A DNA stretch of 64,000 nucleotides. Source: Thioclava sp. GXIMD2076. GTDB taxonomy: Bacteria; Pseudomonadota; Alphaproteobacteria; Rhodobacterales; Rhodobacteraceae. The stretch covers positions 62,001-126,000 of the forward strand of contig NZ_CP149934.1 of the NCBI RefSeq assembly GCF_037949795.1. Direction: 5' to 3'. The notes beneath the pieces were generated by a model. It was not told where the DNA came from and did not search any database. It worked only from the letters and a program-made list of their open reading frames with translations. The translations under genes were made by a program, and so were the position numbers. This document shows, one piece after another, positions 44,790 through 53,174 of the stretch. Every line of letters begins with the position of its first letter. The first letter of the stretch is position 1.

Positions 44790-45530
44790 ATGGATTTAGT
44801 CCTCACGCGGAACGATGTGGCCGGAAGGTATGGCGGCCAGGATTGGCAGCGGGTCGTGTTTTCCGAATTCGATGCGGCACTCACCAGCAAAAGCCGCCCC
44901 TTCCCCTGTGTCTTCGGCGTGGCGGGGTTCAAGACGGACCGGCTGCGCTTTGCCTTCCCCGAGCCGTTGACCCCCGAGACGCTGGCGCCGATCCTGCGCA
45001 ACTATCTGGCGCAGGCCCGCGGGATCGGGGCAATGACCTCGCTGGTGATCTTCGCGCGCCCCACGCCGGTCGACACGCTCGAAGCCTATCGCGACCAGTT
45101 CTGGGATCTGCTCGACGGTCTGGTGGCCCTTGATGACAGCCCGCAGCCCGAAGGTGTCTCGCGCAATCTCGACGATCCGACATGGGAATTCTCCTTTGGC
45201 GGGGAGCCGATCTTTGTCGTGTGCAATACCCCCGCCCATGTGCTGCGCCAGAGCCGCCGCTCGAGCAGCTTCATGATCACCTTCCAGCCGCGTTGGGTGT
45301 TCAACGGCATCACCGATAGCAAGGCCCCCAGCATCACCCGTTCGCTCGACCGTGTGCGCGAGCTTCTGTCCGAATATGACATGCTCGCCCCCTCGCCGAC
45401 GCTCGGCCATTACGGCGATCCCGCCAATCGCGAATACCAGCAGTATTTTATCGACGACACCAACGAGACCCCCGCCTGTCCCTACCACCAGCTGGGCAAG
45501 CCGCCTCTCAAACTCGTCAAGGAAGGATGA
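44790..45530 (+). CDS. YqcI/YcgG-family protein, candidate heme-dependent N-oxygenase
   Basis: A 246-residue cytoplasmic protein. Visible family features are 'RPFPCVFGVAGFK' (about 36-48), 'PTWEFSFGGEPIFVVCNTPAH' in the centre (about 130-150, with Cys145 and His150), 'FQPRWVFNGI' (about 165-174) and the C-terminal CPYHQLG (230-236). Characterised relatives are heme proteins that N-hydroxylate a guanidino amino acid, such as DcsA (arginine, D-cycloserine pathway) and GntA (guanitoxin pathway). AAGGATC precedes the ATG. The cupin gene starts 4 bp after the stop. The catalytic role here is inferred from the family; the substrate is unknown, arginine being the first guess. Confidence 0.8.
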   Translation: MDLVLTRNDVAGRYGGQDWQRVVFSEFDAALTSKSRPFPCVFGVAGFKTDRLRFAFPEPLTPETLAPILRNYLAQARGIGAMTSLVIFARPTPVDTLEAYRDQFWDLLDGLVALDDSPQPEGVSRNLDDPTWEFSFGGEPIFVVCNTPAHVLRQSRRSSSFMITFQPRWVFNGITDSKAPSITRSLDRVRELLSEYDMLAPSPTLGHYGDPANREYQQYFIDDTNETPACPYHQLGKPPLKLVKEG

Positions 45531-45534
45531 TCCC

Positions 45535-45894
45535 ATGAAAGACCTGAACCTGAGCCTCAAATCCCCGAGCGTGCGCCAGATCTCCGCAACCAGAGCCGAT
45601 TACTGGTCGATCGTCGAGGCGCTCATGCCCGTGCAGGGCTGTATCGAGGTGCAGCAGGACCAGCCCGGCAAGGAGCATGCCTGGCATGTGCATGACAATG
45701 ACGAGACCCTGGTGGTGCTGGAGGGGCATGCGAAATTCTACTGGGAGGGCGGCGCGCAGATTTGCGGTGCAGGCTCGGTGATCTCGCTGCCTGCGGGCGT
45801 GCGCCACGGCTCCATCGCGATGGAAGATGGCGTGCGCTATCTCATCGCCTTCCAGGCGGTCGATCTGTCCCAGTTTGGAGCGGATAATGGCTGA
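45535..45894 (+). CDS. Small single-domain cupin protein
   Basis: A 119-residue one-barrel cupin. Motif 1 gives His51, His53 and Glu57 (HVHDNDE), and motif 2 gives His91 (PAGVRHG), so a complete 3-His/1-Glu metal site is present. GGAAGGATG sets the start at 45535. It lies 4 bp after the YcgG-type gene and overlaps the permease gene by 8 bp, so the three genes are tightly coupled. Fe(II) cupins can rearrange N-hydroxy-guanidino compounds (SznF) or act as dioxygenases, and a role on the product of the upstream enzyme is the simplest reading. A regulatory or sugar-binding role is not excluded. Confidence 0.85.
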   Translation: MKDLNLSLKSPSVRQISATRADYWSIVEALMPVQGCIEVQQDQPGKEHAWHVHDNDETLVVLEGHAKFYWEGGAQICGAGSVISLPAGVRHGSIAMEDGVRYLIAFQAVDLSQFGADNG

Positions 45895-47149
45895 GCTGAA
45901 AAAATCCCTCGGCGTCACCCGTGGCACGGCGATGATGCTCAATATCGTCCTCGGCGCCGGTCTTCTGACGCTGCCGGGTCTGGCGCTGCAGGAAGTGGGC
46001 GCGAGCGCCACGCTGATCTGGATCGCCTGTGCCGTGGCCGCAGCCCCACTCCTGTGGGTCTTCGGCATTCTCGGCAGACGCTATCCCGACGCGGGCGGGA
46101 TCGCGGCGATCATGGGCCATGCGTTCGGGCGGCATGGGCGCATCTGCGCGACGCTGCTGTTTCTGGGTGCTGTCTCGGTGGGGCTTCCGGCCATCGCACT
46201 GACCGGCGGGCATTATGTAGCGGCCACATTCGGCGGGCCCGCGGCGCTCTATGCCGCCATTATCCTGCTGGCCGCACTGGGCGTGAATTTCCTCTCGGCG
46301 GAAACCGCCGGACGGGTCAATACCTTTATCGCCTCGCTGGTGCTGGTGTTTATCCTCGGGTTGGCAATCGTGGGCTATCTCGCGGTCGCGCCTGCGCCTG
46401 CTCCGGTAACCGTGCCCCTGCAGGAGGTGCCGAGCCTGAGCCATATGGGCATGGCCTTCATGATGGTCTTCTTCGCCTTTACCGGCTGGGAGGTCAGCGC
46501 CAATCTGGGCGGCGAGTTCCGCAATCCCAAGCGCGATCTGCCGCGGGCCATGGCGCTGTCTTTCGCGGTGGCCGTCGTGCTCTATCTCGTGCTCTCGCAG
46601 GTCGTGGCCAAGGCCGGTGTGCTGGGGGCGGGGCCTGCGCCCTTCGCGCAGATCTTCGGCCAGTCCTTCGGGATCGGCGGGAGCGTCGCAATCTCGGCGC
46701 TGGCGGTCCTGCTGATCTTCGCCAATCTCTCGGCGGCGGTCTGGGCGGTCTCGCGCATGGTCTATTCGGCAGCCCGTGACGGGCTTCTGCCTGCGCCCAT
46801 CGCCCGTATCCGCAATGACGTGCCGCTCAATGCGGTGATGCTGACGGTGGCGGTGCTTCTGGGCGTGGTGACGCTGGTGGGCAGCGGTCTCCTCGATATG
46901 GCGCAGCTTCTGGCGGCGGCGGGGCAGAATTTCCTCCTGCTCTATACCGGTGCGGCGGCAAGCCTTCTGCGCCTCGAGCGCAAGGCGCTTTACCGTGCGC
47001 TGTCGCTCCTGTGTCTGGCGCTGGTCGCCGCGCTCTTTATCGGGCGCGGGGGCGAGGGGCTCGCCTATCCCGCGCTCCTCATCGCGCTGGGACTGGTGAT
47101 CGCCAAGGCGCAGGGCAAGGATCGCCCGATTGCCAGCCCCGCCGAATGA
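45887..47149 (+). CDS. APC-superfamily amino-acid permease/exporter
   Basis: A 420-residue membrane protein with about twelve helices. It begins KKSLGVTRGTAMMLNIVLGAG, the typical APC start with the GxG substrate-binding break in helix 1. Helix 6 contains 'FAFTGWEVSANLGGEFRNPKRDLPRA' (about 194-219), the family signature. It resembles YjeH/L-methionine-type exporters and other short APC members. GGAG precedes the ATG, and the gene overlaps the cupin by 8 bp. Direction of transport is not readable; import of the amino-acid substrate or export of the product both fit. Confidence 0.88.
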   Translation: MAELKKSLGVTRGTAMMLNIVLGAGLLTLPGLALQEVGASATLIWIACAVAAAPLLWVFGILGRRYPDAGGIAAIMGHAFGRHGRICATLLFLGAVSVGLPAIALTGGHYVAATFGGPAALYAAIILLAALGVNFLSAETAGRVNTFIASLVLVFILGLAIVGYLAVAPAPAPVTVPLQEVPSLSHMGMAFMMVFFAFTGWEVSANLGGEFRNPKRDLPRAMALSFAVAVVLYLVLSQVVAKAGVLGAGPAPFAQIFGQSFGIGGSVAISALAVLLIFANLSAAVWAVSRMVYSAARDGLLPAPIARIRNDVPLNAVMLTVAVLLGVVTLVGSGLLDMAQLLAAAGQNFLLLYTGAAASLLRLERKALYRALSLLCLALVAALFIGRGGEGLAYPALLIALGLVIAKAQGKDRPIASPAE

Positions 47150-47209
47150 GGCGGGACCGATATCCTTTGGGCATAACCTGTCTCTCTTAAACTGCCTCTC
47201 CCCCAGACT

Positions 47210-47237
47210 GGGCCGATCTCCGGATCGGCCCTTTTTT
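47210..47237 (+). terminator. Rho-independent terminator of YcgG-cupin-permease operon
   Basis: GGGCCGATC (47210-47218) and GATCGGCCC (47223-47231) around a 4-nt loop, followed by TTTTTT, 61 bp after the permease stop. Confidence 0.92.
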
Positions 47238-47282
47238 CCTATGCGCGGTTTGGCCGGACGAGGGGGCCAGAACTGCTGCCGG

Positions 47283-47321
47283 GAACTGGATGCCGGAACC
47301 GGATGCCCGAATTGGAGGCCC
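47283..47321. repeat. Three 13-bp tandem repeats upstream of pdxY
   Basis: GAACTGGATGCCG, GAACCGGATGCCC and GAATTGGAGGCCC follow each other without gaps, 66-105 bp before the pdxY start. The copies differ at one to three positions. Confidence 0.7.
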
Positions 47322-47387
47322 GAAATATTGACCCGCCCCCGATCGGGGCGTATCGCCTATGATCGTCACCCATCGCCGGAGCCCGCC

Positions 47388-48233
47388 ATGACCCGACCGC
47401 CCTTCGTGATCTCGATCCAGAGTCAGGTCGTCTTCGGCCATGTCGGAAATTCGGCGGCTGCTTTCCCGATGCAGGCAGCGGGGCTGGAGGTGGCGGTGAT
47501 CCCGACGGTGATCTTCTCCAATACCCCTGATTATCCGACGCTCCGGGGCCAGGCGCTGCCGCCCGGTTTCTTTGCCGATCTTCTCCTTGGGGCGCAGGAA
47601 CGCGATCTGCCACGGCGGGCCGATTACATCGTGACGGGCTATATCGGCTCGCTCGAGGTGGCCAAGCAAACCGCTGATTTTATCGCTGATGCCAAGGCGC
47701 AGAACCCCGATCTGATCTACCTATGCGATCCGGTGATGGGCGATCAGGGGCCGGGTCTCTATGTGCCCGAAGCCATTGCCGATGTAATGCGCGAGCGTCT
47801 TTTGCCGATGGCCGATCTGGCCACGCCCAACCCTTTCGAGCTGGGATGGCTGACGGGGCGCAAGATCGACACGCTGGCCGGTCTGGAGGACGCGAGGGCC
47901 GATCTGCGTCTGGCGCCCGGGGCGCGGCTCGTGGTGACGGGATGTGCGTTGAACGATACGCCTGCGGGCAAGATCGAGAGCATCATCTTGGGCGAGGGCG
48001 TGCCCAGCCGCCATCCGGTCACCCATCTACCGATTGCTCTGCCCGGGACCGGCGATCTTTTCGCGGGGCTGATCGTGGCCTGCCTCGGGCGCGGAATGAC
48101 CTTACAGCAAGCGGTGGCCCGTGCGCAGGATCTGGTCTCTGTCGCCTTGGCCCACGCCCGTGATCTGGGCGCGGGCGAGGTGGTGCTGAGCGAACCCGGC
48201 TTCCGCAAGGCGCTGCTGACCTTGGGCGATTGA
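47388..48233 (+). CDS. pdxY: Pyridoxal kinase
   Basis: A 281-residue ribokinase-fold kinase that phosphorylates pyridoxal (salvage of vitamin B6). It starts with 'ISIQSQVVFGHVGNSAAAFPMQ' (about 9-30), the pyridoxal-kinase N-terminal signature. The ATP/anion motif is 'LPGTGDLFAG' (about 218-227), with catalytic Asp, and 'CDPVMGDQG' is near 112-120. PdxY/PdxK length is standard. The start at 47388 follows GCCGGAG. It stands alone between a terminator and a convergent molybdoenzyme gene 5 bp away. Confidence 0.93.
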   Translation: MTRPPFVISIQSQVVFGHVGNSAAAFPMQAAGLEVAVIPTVIFSNTPDYPTLRGQALPPGFFADLLLGAQERDLPRRADYIVTGYIGSLEVAKQTADFIADAKAQNPDLIYLCDPVMGDQGPGLYVPEAIADVMRERLLPMADLATPNPFELGWLTGRKIDTLAGLEDARADLRLAPGARLVVTGCALNDTPAGKIESIILGEGVPSRHPVTHLPIALPGTGDLFAGLIVACLGRGMTLQQAVARAQDLVSVALAHARDLGAGEVVLSEPGFRKALLTLGD

Positions 48234-48238
48234 ACGGC

Positions 48239-50524
48239 CTATGCCAGCTCGGGCGGCGTGAAGGGGGCGGGCGCTGAGGCCTGTGTGGCTTTCACGATGC
48301 GGACCAGACAGCTATGGGCCGCACATCCCTGCGAGAGCTGGGAGGCGGGGCGGTCCTGTGTCAGCACGTTGGGGTTGCCATGGCGCTCGAGCCCCGTCTC
48401 GGGACAGGGGTCGAACCAAGCGCCCGTCGAGAGCCTTAGCACATTGGGCGCCACACCCGCATCGGGCACCGCAGAGGCCAGACAGCGCCCGCGCGCATTA
48501 TGGATCTCGACCAGATCGCCATAGGCCAGACCCAGACGCGCGGCGTCGCGGTCGTTGAGATGGGCCGGCTCGCGCCCGTGGATCTTGCCCGCCAGACTAT
48601 GCGGCGAGGCATCGAGCTGGCTGTGGAGCTTGCGGGCGGGCTGGTCCGAGATCAGGTGGAACTGGTCGGGGGCGGCCTCTCCCGCCCATTCGCCGGGCGG
48701 CAGCCAGGTGGGATGGCCGAAACAATCTGGGAGCCCCATCGCATGGATTGCCTCGCTGAAGATCTCGATCCGGCCCGAGGGCGTCTCGAGCGGTGCGCCT
48801 TCGGGATCTGCGCGGAAGGCACTCAGCATCACGCGTTGCTCGGGCGGATCATGGGGCTGCAGATCGATCACGCCGGCCTCGCTGAAGGCGGCATAATCGG
48901 GCAGGTCGACCCCCTCGCGCGCCCACATCTTGCGCATACGGCCGTAGAGGCTCTCGATCCATTCGGCCTCGCTGCGGTTCTCGGTGAATTTCTCCTCAAC
49001 GCCCATCACCCGGGCGATGCGGGTGAAGATGGCATAATCGCTCTCGGCCAGTCCGGGGGGCTCGGCCGCCTTATGGGTATGCATCACCACCCCCTCCATC
49101 GTGGCATAGCCCAGATCCTCGCGCTCATGCGCCATCGAGACCGGTAGCACGATATCGGCGCGCCGCGCGGTGGCGGTCCATGCCTGCTCATGCACGATGA
49201 TCGTATCGGGCTTCTGCCAGGCCCGCTCCAGCCGGTTGAGGTCCTGATGGTGGTGATAGGGGTTGCCGCCGGCCCAGTAGACCAGCCGGATATCGGGGTA
49301 GCTATAGGTTTCCCCATCATAGGTGAAAGGCGCGCCCGGAGTGAGAAGCATATCCGCGATCCGCGCTACGGGGATGAACTCCTTCACCGGATTGATCCCC
49401 TGCGGCAGCGAGGCCCCGCGCAGCTCGGCATGCGGGCTACCCATCAGGTTCTCGGCGCCATAGCCCACGCCGAAGCCGCCACCGGGCAGTCCGATCTGAC
49501 CCAGCATCGCGGCCAGTGTAACTACCATCCAGAAAGGCTGCTCGCCATGTTCGGCCCGTTGCAGCGCCCATGCGATATTGATCATCACCCGCTTGCCGGC
49601 CATCTTGCGCGCAAGGGCGCGGGTCGTGGGGGCCTCGATCCCGCACAAGGGGGCGGCCCAGTCGGCATCTTTGGGCTGACCGTCTCTGGCCCCCGTCAGA
49701 TAGGGCTCGAATTTTTCCCAACCGGTGCAATAGCGGTCAAGGAAGGCGCGGTCATGCGCGCCCATCGCGCGGATTTCATGGGCCAGTGCCAGAAGGAAGG
49801 CGGTGTCACTTCCGGGGCGGATTGGCAGCCACTCGACAGGCGCGCCGGTCTCCATATTGTCGCGCAGCGGTGAGACATTGATACATTCGACCCCCGCACC
49901 GGCCATCTGGCGCAGCCCCTCGCGCACGCGGTGACGCGCGACACCCGCCTGCGAGATCTGTGCGTTTTTCAGCGGCACCCCGCCAAGGGTCAGGAAGAGA
50001 TCGCAATGCGCGGCCAGATCGTCCCATGTGTTGTGGTTGTTCATCAGCCAAGCCATCGGTGCCACTACATGCGGCAGAACCACCCGTGCGGCGGCGAGGG
50101 AATAGCTGTCGCGATGGGCGACATAGCCGCCGATCGTGTTAAGGAAACGGTGCACCTGCGATTGCGCGTGATGGAAGCGCCCCGCCGAAGCCCAGCCGTA
50201 GGAGCCGCCGAAAATCGCTTTGTTTCCATAGGTCTGGCGGATGCGGTCCAGCTCGGCCCCTGCCAGTTCGGCGGCCTTGTCCCAGCTGACCTCGACAAAA
50301 GCTTCGCGTCCGCGCAGATCGGGTCGCGCACCCGGACCCTGTTCGAGCCAGCTCTTGCGGATGGCGGGCCGCAAGACCCGTGTGCGTGCCACCTCGGGCG
50401 AAAGCTGGTGCAGCCCGATCGGGTTAGGGTCGGGATCGAGCGCATTGCTCTTCAGCCGCACCCCTTTGGGGCCTTCGACAATATCATAGGTGCCCCAATG
50501 GGAAAGCGTCTGGCGGGAAGTCAT
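48239..50524 (-). CDS. Molybdopterin (bis-MGD) oxidoreductase, BisC/DMSO-reductase type
   Basis: A 761-residue molybdoenzyme of the DMSO reductase family. There is no N-terminal CxxC cluster, so no Fe-S centre. The Mo-ligand Ser lies in 'FGGSYGWASAGRFHHAQ' (about 116-132), as in BisC, TorA and DorA. It contains 'AWALQRAEHGEQPFWMV' (about 332-348) and a C-terminal bis-MGD domain ending 'LSQGCAAHSCLVRI'. No Tat signal is seen with the start at 50524 (GAGG upstream), so it is cytoplasmic, like BisC, which reduces biotin or methionine sulfoxides. It lies 131 bp after the aldehyde dehydrogenase gene and may be read through. Confidence 0.88.
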   Translation of the reverse strand: MTSRQTLSHWGTYDIVEGPKGVRLKSNALDPDPNPIGLHQLSPEVARTRVLRPAIRKSWLEQGPGARPDLRGREAFVEVSWDKAAELAGAELDRIRQTYGNKAIFGGSYGWASAGRFHHAQSQVHRFLNTIGGYVAHRDSYSLAAARVVLPHVVAPMAWLMNNHNTWDDLAAHCDLFLTLGGVPLKNAQISQAGVARHRVREGLRQMAGAGVECINVSPLRDNMETGAPVEWLPIRPGSDTAFLLALAHEIRAMGAHDRAFLDRYCTGWEKFEPYLTGARDGQPKDADWAAPLCGIEAPTTRALARKMAGKRVMINIAWALQRAEHGEQPFWMVVTLAAMLGQIGLPGGGFGVGYGAENLMGSPHAELRGASLPQGINPVKEFIPVARIADMLLTPGAPFTYDGETYSYPDIRLVYWAGGNPYHHHQDLNRLERAWQKPDTIIVHEQAWTATARRADIVLPVSMAHEREDLGYATMEGVVMHTHKAAEPPGLAESDYAIFTRIARVMGVEEKFTENRSEAEWIESLYGRMRKMWAREGVDLPDYAAFSEAGVIDLQPHDPPEQRVMLSAFRADPEGAPLETPSGRIEIFSEAIHAMGLPDCFGHPTWLPPGEWAGEAAPDQFHLISDQPARKLHSQLDASPHSLAGKIHGREPAHLNDRDAARLGLAYGDLVEIHNARGRCLASAVPDAGVAPNVLRLSTGAWFDPCPETGLERHGNPNVLTQDRPASQLSQGCAAHSCLVRIVKATQASAPAPFTPPELA

Positions 50525-50610
50525 GGCGGGCCTCATGCACGGATTACACGTGCAGACCATGCCACTGGAAAAGTGGCTTAGCCATAGGCAGGCTCAGGTT
50601 TTTTCGGGCT

Positions 50611-50638
50611 GGTGGCGCAGGATTACTCCCGCGCCACC
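50611..50638 (-). terminator. Inverted repeat after aldehyde dehydrogenase gene
   Basis: GGTGGCGC (50611-50618) pairs with GCGCCACC (50631-50638) around 12 nt, 17 bp past the stop on the minus strand. No U-run follows in the minus-strand RNA, so terminator function is uncertain. Confidence 0.4.
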
Positions 50639-50655
50639 CGATTGGGCAGTTGTCC

Positions 50656-52122
50656 TTACCGCATCACGAATGGATCGGGAATGGGATCGTCGCTGGTGCG
50701 CAGCCAGACCGTTTTGACGGTGGTGTAATCGAGTGCGGCGGCCAGCCCGCCCTCGCGCCCATGCCCCGACATCCCGTGCCCGCCGAAAGGCGCCATCGGG
50801 CTGACCGCGCGATAGGTGTTCACCCAAACAATGCCCGCGCGGATCGCGCGGATCATCCGGTGCGCGCGGGTGAGGCTTTGGGTAAACACCCCCGAGGCCA
50901 GCCCGAAGGCCGTGTCATTGGCCAGAGCGATGGCCTCGTCCTCGGTGTCGAACCCCACGACCGACAGCACGGGCCCGAAGAATTCCTGCGTGATGCAATC
51001 GGCCTCGCGGGCATCGGTGCAATCGAGGATGGTGGGCGGGAAGTAGTAGCCCGCACGGTCCGGCACTGTGCCGCCCGTGACCAGCGTCGCGCCCTGATCC
51101 AGCGAGCGGGCGATCAGCTCCTGTGCATGCGCGCGCTGGCGGGCGGTGCAAAGGGGGCCGATCTCGGTGCCCATATCATCGGGCGGGCCGATGATGCAGG
51201 CTTCGGCCTTGGCCTTCAGCCTTGCCAGAAAAGCGTCCTTCACCCCGTTCTGGACCAGTAGCCGCGAGCCCGCCACACAGCTCTGGCCGGTGGCGGCAAA
51301 GATCCCCGAGACCTGCGCATTGGCCGCGCTGTCCAGATCGGCATCGTCAAAGACGATGAAGGGCGATTTGCCCCCCAGTTCCAGCGAGGTCGAGGCGAGG
51401 TTCTCGGCCGAATTGCGGATGATCTGGCGCGCGGTCTCCGGCCCGCCGGTAAAGGCCACATGCGCCACTTTGGGATGGCGGGTCAGCACCGCGCCACACT
51501 CCGCCCCGAAGCCTGTCACGATATTGAGCACCCCTTTGGGAAAACCTGCTTGATCAAAGATCTTGGCGAATTCCAGCATCGGCGCGGGGCCGTCCTCTGA
51601 CGCTTTGAGCACGACCGTGCAGCCCGCCGCCAGTGCCGGCCCGATCTTGACCGCCGAAAGAAACAGCTGCGAGTTCCACGGCACGATGGCGGCCACCACG
51701 CCAATCGGCTCGCGCCGGAGCCAGACCTCCATATCGGGCTTGTCGATGGGCAGATGCGCCCCCTCGATCTTGTCGGCAAGCCCCGCATAATAGCGGTAAT
51801 ACTCGGCCACATAGGCGATCTGGGCGCGGGTCTCGCGAATGATCTTGCCGGTGTCGCGGGTCTCGATCTCGGCCAGCGCCTGCGCGTTCTCGGCAATCAG
51901 GTCGGCAAGCCGGTAGAGCAGTTTGCCCCGTGCGCTCGCGGTCATTCCCGCCCATTCGGGCGAGAGGAAGGCACGATGGGCGGCCTCCACCGCGCGGTCC
52001 ACATCGGCGGATTTCGCCTCGGGCATCAGTGCCCAGGGCGCCCCCGTTGCGGGGTCGAGGCTTTCGAACTGCGCCGATCCAGCGTCAAAAGTGCCGTCAA
52101 TATACTGCTGAAAGCTCTGCAT
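50656..52122 (-). CDS. NAD(P)-dependent aldehyde dehydrogenase
   Basis: A 488-residue ALDH superfamily enzyme. 'VPWNSQLFLSAVKIGPALAAG' (about 147-167) binds the cofactor, the general base Glu is in SLELGGKSP (about 247-255), and the nucleophile Cys is in GQSCVAGSRL (about 281-290). It oxidises an aldehyde to the acid. The start at 52122 has AAGGAGG at 6-nt spacing; the ATG at 52128 abuts that site. The gene overlaps the LLM gene by 26 bp and is the last of the five-gene minus-strand operon. The substrate is probably the aldehyde made by the LLM enzyme or hydrolase. Confidence 0.93.
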   Translation of the reverse strand: MQSFQQYIDGTFDAGSAQFESLDPATGAPWALMPEAKSADVDRAVEAAHRAFLSPEWAGMTASARGKLLYRLADLIAENAQALAEIETRDTGKIIRETRAQIAYVAEYYRYYAGLADKIEGAHLPIDKPDMEVWLRREPIGVVAAIVPWNSQLFLSAVKIGPALAAGCTVVLKASEDGPAPMLEFAKIFDQAGFPKGVLNIVTGFGAECGAVLTRHPKVAHVAFTGGPETARQIIRNSAENLASTSLELGGKSPFIVFDDADLDSAANAQVSGIFAATGQSCVAGSRLLVQNGVKDAFLARLKAKAEACIIGPPDDMGTEIGPLCTARQRAHAQELIARSLDQGATLVTGGTVPDRAGYYFPPTILDCTDAREADCITQEFFGPVLSVVGFDTEDEAIALANDTAFGLASGVFTQSLTRAHRMIRAIRAGIVWVNTYRAVSPMAPFGGHGMSGHGREGGLAAALDYTTVKTVWLRTSDDPIPDPFVMR

Positions 52123-53170
52123 CGGCATCCTCCTTCTTGAAGGCGGGCATCACCTCGTTGATGAACCGCAAGAGCGACGCCTTCTTGCGCTCGAAGCTCT
52201 GGCTGGAATCGATCCAGAAGGAATATTCGTCATAGCCCTGCGCCTCATAGGTGCGGAGGCGGGCGATGACTTCCTCGGGCGTGCCGATCACCAGATCGCG
52301 CTGCATGGCCTCGGGCGTGTAGAACGGATGGGCCGCGATCTCCTCGTCCGAGAGAGGAGCTATCAGACCTTGGGTGATCTCGCGCTTGTTCATGAACCAC
52401 GCGCCGAAATAGTTGTAGAAGCGGTTGAACTCGCGGGCCGCTTCCTTGGCATCCGCCGCGTCCTCGGCCACATAGCTATGCATCAGAAGCATGATCTTGG
52501 GGCGCGGGATTTCGGGGTGTCTGGCGCAGGCATCGTTGAACGTGTCAATCAGATGCTGCACCTCTGGCTCGCCCTTCCACAGCGGCGCGACCTGCACGTT
52601 GCAGCCATTGGCCACGGCAAATTCATGGCTGTTGGGGTCGCGGGCGGCGACCCAGATCGGCGGGCCGTTCTCTTGCAGCGGTAGCGGTGCCGAAGTGGTT
52701 TTGGGGAACTGGTAGAATTCGCCCTCATGGGCGTAATCCCCCTTCCAGAGCGCCTTTACCGCAGGGACCAGCTCGCGCAGGCGCTGGCCCGCGCCCCATG
52801 CGTCGAGCCCCGGCATCATCCGGTCATATTCGAACGTATAGGCCCCGCGGGCAATGCCGAGATCAAGGCGCCCGTCGGTGATGATATCGGCCATCGCCGC
52901 CTCGCCCGCCAGCCGGATCGGATGCCAGAAGGGCGCGATCACCGTGCCGGTGCCAAGGCGCACATGTTTGGTGTGACGCGCGACATCCACGAGGCTGAGA
53001 AGCGGATTGGGCGCGATGGTGAAATTCATCCCGTGATGCTCGCCCGTCCAGACGGCGTGCATGCCGCCTTCATCGGCGATCTTACACAATTCGATGAATT
53101 CGTCGTAAAGCTGTTTTTGATTATCTTCGGAAGAGATGCGCTCCATATGCGCGAAAAGCGAGAATTTCAT
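52097..53170 (-). CDS. LLM-class flavin-dependent monooxygenase
   Basis: A 357-residue bacterial luciferase-like monooxygenase. It has 'HAVWTGEHHGMNF' (about 38-50), 'RLGTGTVIAPFWHPIRLAGEAAMADIITDGRLDLGIARG' in the 71-110 range and 'GTPEEVIARLRTYEAQGYDE' near 297-316. These are the F420/FMN-binding signatures of the subgroup. It uses reduced FMN, very likely from the flavin reductase encoded 4 bp upstream. Candidate reactions are Baeyer-Villiger-like or amine/alkane mono-oxygenation. GGGAG precedes the start. Confidence 0.9.
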   Translation of the reverse strand: MKFSLFAHMERISSEDNQKQLYDEFIELCKIADEGGMHAVWTGEHHGMNFTIAPNPLLSLVDVARHTKHVRLGTGTVIAPFWHPIRLAGEAAMADIITDGRLDLGIARGAYTFEYDRMMPGLDAWGAGQRLRELVPAVKALWKGDYAHEGEFYQFPKTTSAPLPLQENGPPIWVAARDPNSHEFAVANGCNVQVAPLWKGEPEVQHLIDTFNDACARHPEIPRPKIMLLMHSYVAEDAADAKEAAREFNRFYNYFGAWFMNKREITQGLIAPLSDEEIAAHPFYTPEAMQRDLVIGTPEEVIARLRTYEAQGYDEYSFWIDSSQSFERKKASLLRFINEVMPAFKKEDADAELSAVY

Positions 53171-53174
53171 ACCG

